Numbered from the stretch's first letter, positions 25,830-34,679 are shown. The stretch: DNA of 64,000 nucleotides from Heyndrickxia sp050281185 (GCF_050281185.1 NZ_JBNNWS010000002.1:186001-250000); one strand, 5' to 3'. Notes: generated by a model from the letters alone, not told the origin. Translations and numbers: made by a program.

Positions 25830-27167
25830 ATGTCTGGTAGTAATCACGCAAAAGCAATTGGGGATCATCAGGAGCAGGTAATGTCTGCATGGAAGCTATT
25901 TTTTTCATTGCCAATATTATCTTGGGCTCTATATGATTTTGCCAATACCATTTTTTCTTCTAACATCAACACAATCTTTTTCCCGTTTTTCTTAGAACAT
26001 ACTGTTGGCGGCAATGCTGTTATGAATCAAATTGCCAGTACCTTCATTTCCTATGCCAATGCAATAGCAAGCTTCTTCTTAGTTATCTTTTCACCCCTTT
26101 TTGGCACAACCATTGACCGTACAGGTAGAAAAAGAGTCTGGATTATCTGGTTTACTTTAATTTCCGTCGCAGGTACCCTTTCAATGGGGATATTTGCCTA
26201 TTATCATGTTCCTGGTCAATTGTTTAATCTTCCACTATCACTTGTTCTTGTCATTATTTCTTTTATTATCGCTAAGTTTTTTTATCATTCGAGCCTTGTT
26301 TTTTATGATTCGATGATCTCTGATTTGGCTCCAAAATCTCAACTTCCTCTAGTATCCGGCTTCGGTGTAGCAATTGGATATCTTGGAACCTTACTTGGTT
26401 TAGGCGTCTATCCTTTTGTTGGAGATGATGGCTATCATATTGCTTTTTTACTAACAGGGATTTTATTTCTTATTTTTTCACTGCCTTTGTTCTTTTTTTC
26501 AAAAGATAAGAAAATCGTAAAAAACCCTGCAGCTGGTAACTTTTTTTCAGGCTATAAGGATATCGTCGATACGTTTAAAGAAATGAAAAAATATAAAGCT
26601 GTCTTTACATTCATGATCTCGTATTTTTTCCTTAATGATGCTATTGCAACTGCAATTGCTATGATGGCGATTTATACGAAAGCTGTCGTTGGTTTTACTT
26701 CAGGAGAATTCATCTTACTTTATTTAGTATCAACTGTTTCCAGTATTATTGGTTCTTATATTTTTGGATACATTACTAAAGCAAAAGGATCAAAAAAAGC
26801 GGTACTTTATGTTGGCATATTAATGACTCTAGCCCTCTTTGTCGGCAGCATAGCAACAGTAAAATCATTATTTTGGCTGGCAGGCAGTATGTTCGGTGTC
26901 AGTCTAGGTTCCATGTGGGTATCCTCCAGAACATATATTGTTGAACTAAGTCCTGAAAATAAACGTGGACAATTCTTCGGGCTCTTCGCCTTTTCAGGTA
27001 AAGTCTCATCGATTATTGGACCCCTTTTGTACGGATCAATCACACTGCTATTTGCTGGATACGGAAACTTAGCAAGCCGTCTAGCCATGGGCTCACTGAT
27101 TATTATGACGTTGATTGGGGTAGTAGTGTTATTAAGAGTAAAACAGTCTAACGAAATGGAAAAATGA
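25830..27167 (+). CDS. UMF1/Atg22-type MFS transporter
   Basis: The 445-residue protein has about twelve helices. The N-terminal motif LSWALYDFANTIFSSNINTIFFPFF is characteristic of the UMF1 branch (related to fungal vacuole effluxer Atg22). The MFS loop motif appears as GTTIDRTGRKRVWI (about 92-105), and the second half has MWVSSRTYIVELSPENKRGQFFGLF. Bacterial members are of unknown substrate; fungal Atg22 exports amino acids from vacuoles. AGGTGA precedes ATG 25830. Divergent from fabH. Single-gene unit as far as can be seen. Confidence 0.9.
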   Translation: MSGSNHAKAIGDHQEQVMSAWKLFFSLPILSWALYDFANTIFSSNINTIFFPFFLEHTVGGNAVMNQIASTFISYANAIASFFLVIFSPLFGTTIDRTGRKRVWIIWFTLISVAGTLSMGIFAYYHVPGQLFNLPLSLVLVIISFIIAKFFYHSSLVFYDSMISDLAPKSQLPLVSGFGVAIGYLGTLLGLGVYPFVGDDGYHIAFLLTGILFLIFSLPLFFFSKDKKIVKNPAAGNFFSGYKDIVDTFKEMKKYKAVFTFMISYFFLNDAIATAIAMMAIYTKAVVGFTSGEFILLYLVSTVSSIIGSYIFGYITKAKGSKKAVLYVGILMTLALFVGSIATVKSLFWLAGSMFGVSLGSMWVSSRTYIVELSPENKRGQFFGLFAFSGKVSSIIGPLLYGSITLLFAGYGNLASRLAMGSLIIMTLIGVVVLLRVKQSNEMEK

Positions 27168-27252
27168 TATGGTTGTATTTTGAAACCACTCGAATTTCTC
27201 GGGTGGTTTATTTTGATATGTATTTGAAAAACTGATCTACATATCATTTGGG

Positions 27253-27460
27253 TTGTCTGCTGCTTTTTCGGATCGTTCGTTCTCTTTTTTGAGGCGTTTT
27301 CAGCTTTTTTTCGGTCGTCTTTCTGAAATTTCGGGTCGTTTACCCTCATTTGGATCGTCCGCTGCTTTTTTCGGGTCGTTCGTTCTCTTTTTTGGGGCGC
27401 TTTCAGCTTTTTTTCGGTCGTCTTTCTGAAATTTCGGGTCGTTTTTTCCGCATTTCGATC
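27253..27460. repeat. Tandem repeat, two 103-bp units rich in TCGG(A/G)TCGTT
   Basis: Two nearly identical units (same landmark TCGTTCGTTCTC at 27273 and 27376) lie between the MFS and NERD genes. Each contains several short TTTCGG(A/G)TCGT modules, so the repeat is itself built of smaller repeats. Reverse-strand ORFs here only reflect the repeat. Confidence 0.8.
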
Positions 27461-27555
27461 GTACTTCTATATTTAAAAAAAGTATTAAAATAAAGAAGGT
27501 ATTTAACCACTTCATAGAGAAAAGTTATTTAACAATTTACGAGGAGTGATATTTA

Positions 27556-28551
27556 TTGGTAATAAAAGAATTAACGGTTCCATTTAGAATTTTTATGGAT
27601 ATTGCTTTGTTAAGACGGACTCCAAGCCATCATTTAAAAAAAAGGTATATTGAAGAGGATTTAACAAAAAGAAAAGTGGGGTATCGAGGTGAACAAACTT
27701 TAAAGTACTACCTCGAATTTATTCCTGATAACGATTACTATATTTTCCACAACATTCGTTTAAAATGCGGTGTCCATATCTTCCAAATTGACACACTCAT
27801 CCTCACTCCTAATTTTATTCTCATTATCGAAGTGAAGAATTATTCAGGTACATTAATTTTTGAAAAACATTCTGACCAACTTATCCGAATCTATCAAAAT
27901 AAAGAAGAAATCTTTCCAAATCCAATTTTTCAAGTGCAGCGGCATCAAATTCAATTAGAAAGGTTACTTAAGCAATATAACCTTCCAACTTTACCCATTG
28001 AACATATTGTTATAATTAGTAATTCCTCTACTCAAATAAAGACTTCTCAAAATAATCTACAAATATATGAAAAAGTACTTCATCCTGAAAAAATTATTTC
28101 AAAAATGGAGGAATTAATTAATCGGTATAAGGAGATAAAAATAAAACCTCATACTTTGAAAAAAATTAGCCAGCTATTGCATAGTAAACATATTCCGGAT
28201 ATACCTAATATTACTAAGCTTTTCGAAATACCAAAACACGAAATAATAAAAGGCATTCAATGTCCATCATGTTTAAATTACCCGATGATTAGAAAACATG
28301 GTACTTGGTATTGTCCAATATGTCATGATACTTCAAAAGACGCCCATGCGCAGGCAATCCTAGACTATTTTCTTTTAATAGAACCTACAATTACCAATAG
28401 AAAATGTCAGGAATTTATTCTTTATTCCAACCGAAAAATTGTAACTAACCTCTTGTCCTCCATGAATCTTCCTATTTCCGGAAATGATGGAGGGAGGAAA
28501 TACCTTCGCCCTCCCATCCAGTATTTTCAAGATACATTCACTCCAATATGA
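27556..28551 (+). CDS. NERD domain protein with C-terminal zinc-ribbon-like module
   Basis: Start TTG 27556, nine bases after GAGGAG. The 331-residue protein has a NERD (nuclease-related) domain at about 40-160: GYRGEQTLKYYL, then FQIDTLILTPNFILIIEVKNYSG. Asp79 with Glu92-x-Lys94 fits the D...ExK core of restriction-type nucleases. A four-cysteine module follows: IQCPSC (about 235) and WYCPICHD (about 255). The NERD family is suspected to act on DNA; no reaction is proven for this type. The C-terminal 60 residues look helical. It precedes the ABC/two-component set by about 90 bases but is probably separate. Confidence 0.85.
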   Translation: MVIKELTVPFRIFMDIALLRRTPSHHLKKRYIEEDLTKRKVGYRGEQTLKYYLEFIPDNDYYIFHNIRLKCGVHIFQIDTLILTPNFILIIEVKNYSGTLIFEKHSDQLIRIYQNKEEIFPNPIFQVQRHQIQLERLLKQYNLPTLPIEHIVIISNSSTQIKTSQNNLQIYEKVLHPEKIISKMEELINRYKEIKIKPHTLKKISQLLHSKHIPDIPNITKLFEIPKHEIIKGIQCPSCLNYPMIRKHGTWYCPICHDTSKDAHAQAILDYFLLIEPTITNRKCQEFILYSNRKIVTNLLSSMNLPISGNDGGRKYLRPPIQYFQDTFTPI

Positions 28552-28642
28552 CATTTGTCATCTCATTTTAATGACAATTTCTACTAATACGCCAACTCCA
28601 TTTTTAATAAACTTAGATTATAAGTTATGGAGGTGTCACGAA

Positions 28643-29542
28643 ATGAATGAAGTAGTGAGCGTTAGGAATGTAACAAAATCTTTTCATGATAAACATGCGG
28701 TCAAAGATGCTTCTTTTTCAATTAATAAAGGTGAGGTAGTTGCGATTCTCGGCCCGAATGGTGCAGGAAAAACGACTACAATTTCAATGATTCTAGGATT
28801 ACTTCATCCTTCATCAGGAGAGGTTAAACTATTTAATCAACAGCCATCAGATAAAAAAGTTCGTGAAAAAATTGGTACTATGCTTCAAGAAGTAAGTGTT
28901 ATGCACGGATTGAAGGTCCGTGAAATACTTGATTTAGTAAGACAGTATTATCCAAATCCTTTATCGCTTGAAGAACTTATTGCTTTTACAGGATTAACTG
29001 AAAGTGATTTAAAAACACGTGCAGAAAAGCTTTCTGGAGGTCAAAAACGTCGTCTCAGTTTTGCATTGTCTCTTTCCGGAAATCCAGAATTAATTATTTT
29101 GGATGAACCAACAGTAGGAATGGATATTACGTCTCGTAATCGATTTTGGAAAACCATTCAAAAGCTAGCTGATAAAGGGAAAACCATCATATTTACCACC
29201 CATTATCTTCAGGAAGCAGATGATGTTGCAAAAAGAATCATCTTATTTAACAAAGGGAGCATCATTGCAGATGGTACTCCATCGGAAATTAAAGCCAGAC
29301 TTTCTAATCAATATGTATCATTTAATTCAAATTCTGAAGCAATTAATAAACTATATGGCCACTCGGTTATTTCACATATTTTTGAAAAAAATGATCGATT
29401 CTTTGTTCAAACAGATAACACTGACGCCGTATTAGCTCTTTTATTTAAAGAAAACATCGGAGCATACAATATTCAAATTGAACAAGGAAAATTAGAGGAA
29501 GCTTTCGAGCAGCTGACAGCAGAACACAAGGAGGTTATCTAA
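28643..29542 (+). CDS. ABC transporter ATP-binding protein (YvfR-like)
   Basis: I start at ATG 28643 (M-N-E-V-V-S), preceded by TGGAGGTG; upstream in-frame codons belong to the end of the NERD gene region. The 299-residue ATPase has Walker A GPNGAGKTTT (about 37-46), signature LSGGQKRR, Walker B LIILDEPTVGMD and the switch histidine in FTTHYLQEA. It is the DrrA/CcmA-type (ABC-2) class. The permease gene starts at the very next base after its stop. With the kinase and regulator that follow, the gene order matches yvfR-yvfS-yvfT-yvfU of B. subtilis. Confidence 0.93.
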   Translation: MNEVVSVRNVTKSFHDKHAVKDASFSINKGEVVAILGPNGAGKTTTISMILGLLHPSSGEVKLFNQQPSDKKVREKIGTMLQEVSVMHGLKVREILDLVRQYYPNPLSLEELIAFTGLTESDLKTRAEKLSGGQKRRLSFALSLSGNPELIILDEPTVGMDITSRNRFWKTIQKLADKGKTIIFTTHYLQEADDVAKRIILFNKGSIIADGTPSEIKARLSNQYVSFNSNSEAINKLYGHSVISHIFEKNDRFFVQTDNTDAVLALLFKENIGAYNIQIEQGKLEEAFEQLTAEHKEVI

Positions 29543-30280
29543 ATGAAATTAATTGGATTGCAATGCAAAGCAGAAATTTTGAGAGTTCTACGAAATCCTT
29601 ACTTTGTTTTTTGGTCCCTATGCATGCCTATTCTTTTCTACTTTATTTTTACAAAGGTTGTGAATACAGGAGCCGCAGATAAAAGCGTATGGCAGGCACA
29701 TTATTTAATGTCAATGACCTCCTTTAGTGTGATGGGATCTTCAATTATGACACTTGGAATTCGGATGGTACAGGAAAAATCACAAGGCTGGTCAACTTAT
29801 ATGAGATTAACTCCCCTTCCTGATTCAATCTACTTCTTCGGACAAATGATTGGGCAATCGGTCATACATGTATTTTCAATTACAATCATCTTTATCGCGG
29901 GAGCAATTATTAACGGAATTTCCCTATCTGCCTTTGAATGGATTATGAGCGGGCTCTGGATTTTGATTGGCTCTATTCCTTTTCTCGCACTCGGCACATT
30001 AATAGGTGCAATGAAAAAAGTAGAAACAGCTGCAGGAGTAAGCAATGTTCTATATATGATCTTAGCGGTTGCAGGTGGTATGTGGATGCCTTTAGAGGTT
30101 ATGCCAAAAGTGATGCAAAATATAGGAAAATGGCTTCCTTCTTATAATTTTGGAAACGGTTCATGGGAAATCGTGCGTGGGAATTTACCAGATTGGAAAA
30201 ATATAATAATTTTATTCGGCTATTTGATCGTTTTCATGCTACTATCAAAATATGTAAGAAGAAAACAAGAAGCGGTGTGA
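29543..30280 (+). CDS. ABC-2 type transporter permease (YvfS-like)
   Basis: The 245-residue membrane protein has six predicted helices and the ABC-2 permease pattern, including ASYLMSMTSFSVMG-like helix 2 sequence (HYLMSMTSFSVMGSSIMT) and GGMWMPLEVMPKVMQNIGKW near the C-terminus. AAGGAGG lies inside the end of the ATPase gene, so the two are translationally linked. The pair probably exports a drug or membrane-active compound, perhaps an antimicrobial, under control of the adjacent kinase/regulator (inference from gene order). Confidence 0.92.
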   Translation: MKLIGLQCKAEILRVLRNPYFVFWSLCMPILFYFIFTKVVNTGAADKSVWQAHYLMSMTSFSVMGSSIMTLGIRMVQEKSQGWSTYMRLTPLPDSIYFFGQMIGQSVIHVFSITIIFIAGAIINGISLSAFEWIMSGLWILIGSIPFLALGTLIGAMKKVETAAGVSNVLYMILAVAGGMWMPLEVMPKVMQNIGKWLPSYNFGNGSWEIVRGNLPDWKNIIILFGYLIVFMLLSKYVRRKQEAV

Positions 30281-30286
30281 GCATGA

Positions 30287-31429
30287 ATGAACAAAATCAA
30301 AAACTCAAAAATCCAAATATTCCCGAAACAGTACGGTTTTTTTCCTTACATGTTTCTGGTCTATATAGCGTTTCCTATTCTATATCTTATTAATCAATCA
30401 GGATTTAGTAGAATATTTGGATTTGTTTTAATAAGTTTGTTTTTAGTAACCTATCGGCAATTATATTTTACGATGCAGCAAAAGGCTTTTTCATACTGGT
30501 TAGCTGTCCAAATGGCTATTGTCTTTTATTTTTGTATGTTTTATGATCCTACTTTCTTATTTATGGGTTTTTTTCCAGCTAATTTTGTCGGTTGGTATTT
30601 TGACAACAAAAAATTTAAAATTGGTTTGTTTTGTTTTGCAATAATCGAACTAATACCAACCTTCTATCATGGCTTGCTCTTTTCAAAAAGCACTTTATAC
30701 TTTATACCATTTTTAGTTATTATGTTTTTATCACCATTTGGTATTCGCTCAATGAACAAGCGAATGGAGCTAGAGAAGCAGCTAGACCAAGCAAACGAAA
30801 AGATTAAAGAACTTGTAAAAAGAGAGGAACGAACTCGAATTGCTCGAGATTTACATGACACACTTGGCCATACTCTTTCACTTATTACACTAAAAAGTCA
30901 GCTTGTTGAAAAATTAACAAAAATTGATCCTGAAAGAGCTCAAATCGAGGCAAAGGAGATTGAAAAAACTTCAAGATCAGCCTTAAAGCAAGTCCGAGAA
31001 CTCGTTTCAAATATGCGTTCGATAACTATTGCAGAGGAACTTATACAAGTACAGGAAATTTTAAAAGCTGCTGGTATTACCTACCACCATCAAGGGTTGA
31101 CCGATACATCAGAAATCCCGCCGGTCTCACAAAATATTGTGAGTATGTGCTTACGTGAAGCCATTACCAATGTAGTGAAACATAGTAAAGCGAAAAACTG
31201 TTCCATCACAATCTTAAAAACTACTGAAAATATTCGCTTTATCGTCAAAGATGATGGAATTGGACTCAAAAATAAAGGGATAGACGGAAACGGATTAAAA
31301 GGGATGGAAGAGCGCCTTTCACTTATTGATGGGAACCTTATAATTACTCATCAAAAGGGAACGATTTTAGAAATGCAGGTGCCTATTGTTCAAGGCTGTT
31401 ATCGTAACGAAAGTTCCTATTCCGTATAA
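30287..31429 (+). CDS. Sensor histidine kinase, NarL/DesK type (YvfT-like)
   Basis: The 380-residue kinase has an N-terminal block of about five membrane helices (about 18-150), a linker coiled coil (155-180), and a HisKA_3 dimerisation domain with RIARDLHDTLGHTLSLI (His190). The HATPase_c domain has EAITNVVKHS and VKDDGIGLKNKGIDGNGLKG. It lacks a large outer domain, as in DesK, so it likely senses membrane state or its transporter. ATG 30287 lies seven bases after the permease stop; the ribosome site is weak. It should phosphorylate the regulator encoded downstream. Confidence 0.92.
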   Translation: MNKIKNSKIQIFPKQYGFFPYMFLVYIAFPILYLINQSGFSRIFGFVLISLFLVTYRQLYFTMQQKAFSYWLAVQMAIVFYFCMFYDPTFLFMGFFPANFVGWYFDNKKFKIGLFCFAIIELIPTFYHGLLFSKSTLYFIPFLVIMFLSPFGIRSMNKRMELEKQLDQANEKIKELVKREERTRIARDLHDTLGHTLSLITLKSQLVEKLTKIDPERAQIEAKEIEKTSRSALKQVRELVSNMRSITIAEELIQVQEILKAAGITYHHQGLTDTSEIPPVSQNIVSMCLREAITNVVKHSKAKNCSITILKTTENIRFIVKDDGIGLKNKGIDGNGLKGMEERLSLIDGNLIITHQKGTILEMQVPIVQGCYRNESSYSV

Positions 31430-31436
31430 ATAATAA

Positions 31437-31560
31437 AAGGATCATAGTATAGTTTCGGGGCATCTTTTCTTAGAAAAATGGTTCTTCCTACTTGTTTTGA
31501 TACTGTATTATTAAAATTTATATTCAAAAGCATCACAGTTTAAGAAAAGAGCCTTATTCA
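31437..31560. repeat. Diverged dispersed repeat between kinase and regulator genes
   Basis: It contains AGTTTCGGGGCATCTTTTCTTA (partly, at 31451-31473) and CAGTTTAAGAAAAGAGCCTTATTC near 31537-31560. Both motifs recur at 39739-39910, 22090, 23390 and 3511. Confidence 0.5.
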
Positions 31561-31587
31561 AAAATTAGAAAGGGATAGTGCTGCCAT

Positions 31588-32190
31588 ATGATACGAATTT
31601 TTATTGCAGAAGATCAACGAATGTTGCTTGGCGCACTCGGTTCATTATTGAATCTTGAAGAGGACATGGAAGTCATAGGTCAGGCGACAAACGGTGAAGA
31701 AGCGTTAACTTCAATATTAAAGCTTGATCCTGATATTTGTTTGATGGATATTGAAATGCCTGTAAAAAATGGATTAGAAATAGCGGCAGCTCTAAAAGCT
31801 TTAAATATTTCTACAAAAATTATTATTCTTACCACCTTTGCACGACCAGGCTATTTTGAACGAGCTGTTAAAATCGGTGTAGATGGGTATTTACTAAAAG
31901 ATGGATCTATAGAAGAGCTTTCAGATGCCATCCGTAACGTAATCGCTGGAAAGAAAATTTTCAGTCAAGAGTTAATGTTTGATGTCATACGAGAAGAGAA
32001 TCCTCTAACTTCACGAGAACAAGAAATACTCAGATTAGCTGCGGAAGGAAAAACAACTAAGGAAATAACTGCTATTCTATTTTTATCATCCGGTACAGTG
32101 AGAAACTATGTTTCGGAAATTATTCAAAAGCTCGATGCCAAAAATAGAATGGAAGCAATTAGTATCGCACAAAATAAAGGGTGGATTTAA
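31588..32190 (+). CDS. Response regulator, NarL/LuxR family (YvfU-like)
   Basis: The 200-residue protein has a receiver domain (1-120) with the acidic pair ED (8-9), phosphorylation site Asp54 in CLMDIEMPVKNG and the conserved lysine in YLLKDGS. The C-terminal LuxR-type helix-turn-helix (about 135-198) includes LTSREQEILRLAAEGKTTKEI and SSGTVRNYVSEII. It should be phosphorylated by the kinase upstream and activate the ABC operon. It is separated from the kinase gene by a 158-base gap filled by a repeat; AAAGGGATAG precedes ATG 31588 only loosely. Confidence 0.93.
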   Translation: MIRIFIAEDQRMLLGALGSLLNLEEDMEVIGQATNGEEALTSILKLDPDICLMDIEMPVKNGLEIAAALKALNISTKIIILTTFARPGYFERAVKIGVDGYLLKDGSIEELSDAIRNVIAGKKIFSQELMFDVIREENPLTSREQEILRLAAEGKTTKEITAILFLSSGTVRNYVSEIIQKLDAKNRMEAISIAQNKGWI

Positions 32191-32238
32191 GAAAAGCTCC
32201 AGCGCCTTGGACAGTTGCTGGAGCTAGATATGTTGCTG

Positions 32239-32286
32239 AAACAACTAACGATTTTCAATACTGAAATGGAAAATCGCTAGTTGTTT
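32239..32286. terminator. Long terminator hairpin after the response regulator
   Basis: AAACAACTAACGATTTTC pairs with GAAAATCGCTAGTTGTTT with one mismatch (18 positions). It separates the regulator (plus) from the zinc-ribbon gene (minus). A smaller inverted repeat AGCTCCAGC...GCTGGAGCT lies just before it at about 32195-32226. Confidence 0.8.
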
Positions 32287-32352
32287 ATTGGGTTATGCAT
32301 AAAATTTCAATTTAGAAAATTAGTCTATTTAATACAATCTAAACCGCATCGA

Positions 32353-33105
32353 TTATTGCTTAATAGCTATATAAATATCAACTTGCGCATTGTCAGGATC
32401 GGCACATCTCTCATCATAAAGTTCAAAATCTCCTGTATAGGTACGCTCAACCCCCGATGTCTCAAACCATTTCCAAATTTCAAACCATGCCATTGGTACG
32501 ATATCGAATACCTTTCCTTTACTTGTAGTAAATACAGCATAGGTAGATGAAGGAACTGTTTTTACAACCAATTCTTTTGATAACTCTTCTTTATCTCTCA
32601 CCAAAGTACCAATAGAAAAATCATAATCCCCTGTTACATCGCTTTCATAGTCAGAGTATAATGCAATTGTTTTACTTGAATCTACCGGATTCGGAATTCG
32701 ATTAGCAGTTTGCTGGCCATAATAATTGCTCCACATTTCTGGTATTTTTCCTTCTGGAGTTACTTCTGTTGCATTATTTGTTCGTGTACTGACTCCTACA
32801 AAAGTAAAGCCTTCCTTCGTTATAAACCTTGGCTGGGTAATCGGTTCTTCCTTTCTCCATCGTTTTAAATATGGCATCGTTTTTTGTAATATCGCTAAAG
32901 CTTCCTCCTCCTTCATCCCGTCCTCAACCATAAACGGAACACAAAAGTTTATCATTTCTTCCATCGTTATATCCGGCTGCTTGAACTTCCCATCTTGATA
33001 GCAATAGATGCAATACTCCTTGTTTTTCTCCCCCGATTTTTCCGTTCCAAAAACAGAACTATCCGACATTGGCATACCACAGCTTTGACAAAAAATTTGA
33101 TTCAT
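32353..33105 (-). CDS. Zinc-ribbon plus effector-binding (GyrI/AraC-E-like) fusion protein
   Basis: The 250-residue protein begins with a putative zinc ribbon, FCQSCGMPM then EYCIYCYQDG (two Cys pairs within 36 residues), and a helical segment EMINFCVPFMVEDGMKEEEA (to about 85). The C-terminal part (about 100-250) looks like the effector-binding fold of GyrI/BmrR proteins: FTFVGVSTRTNN, then FSIGTLV and SSTYAVFTTSKGKVFDIVPMAWFEIWKWFE. It has no DNA-binding domain. Such stand-alone proteins may bind or sequester small hydrophobic compounds. AGGAGGT precedes ATG 33105. A perfect palindrome sits in its promoter region. Confidence 0.85.
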   Translation of the reverse strand: MNQIFCQSCGMPMSDSSVFGTEKSGEKNKEYCIYCYQDGKFKQPDITMEEMINFCVPFMVEDGMKEEEALAILQKTMPYLKRWRKEEPITQPRFITKEGFTFVGVSTRTNNATEVTPEGKIPEMWSNYYGQQTANRIPNPVDSSKTIALYSDYESDVTGDYDFSIGTLVRDKEELSKELVVKTVPSSTYAVFTTSKGKVFDIVPMAWFEIWKWFETSGVERTYTGDFELYDERCADPDNAQVDIYIAIKQ

Positions 33106-33146
33106 AATAAATTACCTCCTTTTCCCCCATTATACGAACCCTAACT

Positions 33147-33162
33147 TGACATCCTTATGTCA
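33147..33162 (-). promoter_or_regulatory. Perfect palindrome TGACAT-N4-ATGTCA with nearby TATAAT
   Basis: TGACATCCTTATGTCA lies 42 bases upstream of the ATG of the zinc-ribbon gene, with TATAAT (minus strand, plus 33128-33133) immediately downstream of it. The geometry suits an operator, perhaps for a MerR-type activator, since effector-binding folds often partner such regulators. The regulator is not identified. Confidence 0.45.
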
Positions 33163-33318
33163 GGTTTGAATTTTTTATTTTTCACTACGATCTCCATCCC
33201 CAGACGGAGAAAAAATCAAACACAAAAAGGATATAAATTATAAAAAATAGAAATATACTAATAAGAAAGAATTTTACTTTTGAAACAGAATACTTATTAG
33301 GTAGAGGTGAAACTACAT

Positions 33319-34515
33319 ATGCTTGAAAAATACCAAAAAATAACAGAAATGATGAAAGAAATAGAATTAGACTTTTACTGGAAAGATTTTAAACCGGTAG
33401 CATATTGTCTATATAACAAAGAATTCGTTTATCTTTTCAATCATCCGAATCATTCTTCTGCTAATAACGAACCCTATGTATTACCTTGGAATGAGCAATT
33501 TATAGCAGATACTTGTATTTTATTCGAGGATTATCCTACAGCTATTGTAAATGTTGAACGCTATGAAAACAGTGAAAGTATCTATTCACTCTTAATACAC
33601 GAACTCTTTCATGGCTATCAATACGTAATAGAAGAAAAGAGATTCCCGAACGAATTATTAGGTGCCCAATATCCAATACAATTAGAAAATATTGATTTAA
33701 GAAATAAAGAGAGACAGCTCCTTTTTAAAGCTGTATTGGCATCGGAGAAACCATCAAAAAATAAACTATTGAACGAATTCATATTTATCAGGGAGCAGAG
33801 GAAAGACAACATTGGTGATTATGCGCAATACGAATTTCTCGTTGAAAGCATTGAAGGACCTGCCTGGTATATTGAAGCAAAGGCATTTCAGCAAGCTAGT
33901 AATCTTCCTTTTGATAAAGTGGTTAATAACTACAGTCCAACATTAATAGATAAAAAAGAATCTAACGTACATATTCGCAGAAGCTGCTATGGGTCTGGAT
34001 TGTTCCTTTGCCTGTTACTTGATGAGTTTTCTACAGATTGGCAGAAAAAGTTTATGCAATCGGAGAAAACATTATATGAGTTTTTTAAAGAATTCATAGA
34101 GATAGAACCTTTACATAATATGAGTTATCAATATGATTACGAATCACAGGAGATTTTACAGTTTATCAATGAGGAAAGACTCAAAATTTTTGAGGAATTT
34201 GAAAAAAGTGATGGATTCCATCTTTTTATAGAAGGGAACCTTAAGGCTACCTCTATTGATCCAATGAACATCATATCTCATGGCAAACAATTATTACATC
34301 AAAATTTTATTAAAATACAAATTGGAGAAACAGAATATTATATTCACCAACCTGCTATAGCCCAATATACAGATGCGATTAAAAATATTAATAAATTGCA
34401 TTTGAACCTAACAAATAAACCAAAAGTCTATGATGAATATATAGAGATTGACGGGATAGGAAAAATAAAAGGAATATATCGTGAGGAAGATCATTTATTA
34501 TTTCTTAACGTTTAG
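33319..34515 (+). CDS. Uncharacterised HEXXH (zincin-like) protein
   Basis: I start at ATG 33319, nine bases after GAGGTG; GTG 33307 is part of that site. The 398-residue protein has no signal peptide or membrane helix. It carries the zinc-peptidase motif LLIHELFHGYQY (His94, Glu95, His98) and, about 80 residues on, YEFLVESIEGPAWYIEAKAF, whose glutamates (Glu176, Glu179) could supply the third metal ligand, as in gluzincins. The C-terminal 70 residues look like a small beta-rich domain. I do not recognise the family. Proteolytic activity is inference from the motif. It is a single gene followed by the second 125-bp palindromic element. Confidence 0.8.
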   Translation: MLEKYQKITEMMKEIELDFYWKDFKPVAYCLYNKEFVYLFNHPNHSSANNEPYVLPWNEQFIADTCILFEDYPTAIVNVERYENSESIYSLLIHELFHGYQYVIEEKRFPNELLGAQYPIQLENIDLRNKERQLLFKAVLASEKPSKNKLLNEFIFIREQRKDNIGDYAQYEFLVESIEGPAWYIEAKAFQQASNLPFDKVVNNYSPTLIDKKESNVHIRRSCYGSGLFLCLLLDEFSTDWQKKFMQSEKTLYEFFKEFIEIEPLHNMSYQYDYESQEILQFINEERLKIFEEFEKSDGFHLFIEGNLKATSIDPMNIISHGKQLLHQNFIKIQIGETEYYIHQPAIAQYTDAIKNINKLHLNLTNKPKVYDEYIEIDGIGKIKGIYREEDHLLFLNV

Positions 34516-34550
34516 ATGGGAAGGATAGTCACTCCTTTTTAATTATAGCC

Positions 34551-34675
34551 TTGTTAACCAATACTGTTGTTTCTGAAAAAGTCCTGTAGGGTATGCGTTC
34601 AGCTAGCTATACTCCGTATAGAAATCGCTTCACGCATACCCTACAGGGAATTTTATCAATAATAATCATTAACAA
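34551..34675. repeat. 125-bp palindromic repeat, copy B
   Basis: Same length and layout as 23076-23200. The inner arms CCTGTAGGGTATGCGT and ACGCATACCCTACAGG are perfectly complementary over 16 bases. Relative to copy A both arms changed together (TATGG to TAGGG and its complement), so pairing is kept. It lies between convergent genes and may also end transcription. Confidence 0.8.
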
Positions 34676-34679
34676 AGCA

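Noticed and set aside
27300..27515. A small basic protein with NDPKFQKDDRKK repeats on the minus strand
   Set aside because: It is the reverse reading of the 103-bp tandem repeat. The unit is not a multiple of three and no ribosome site is present.
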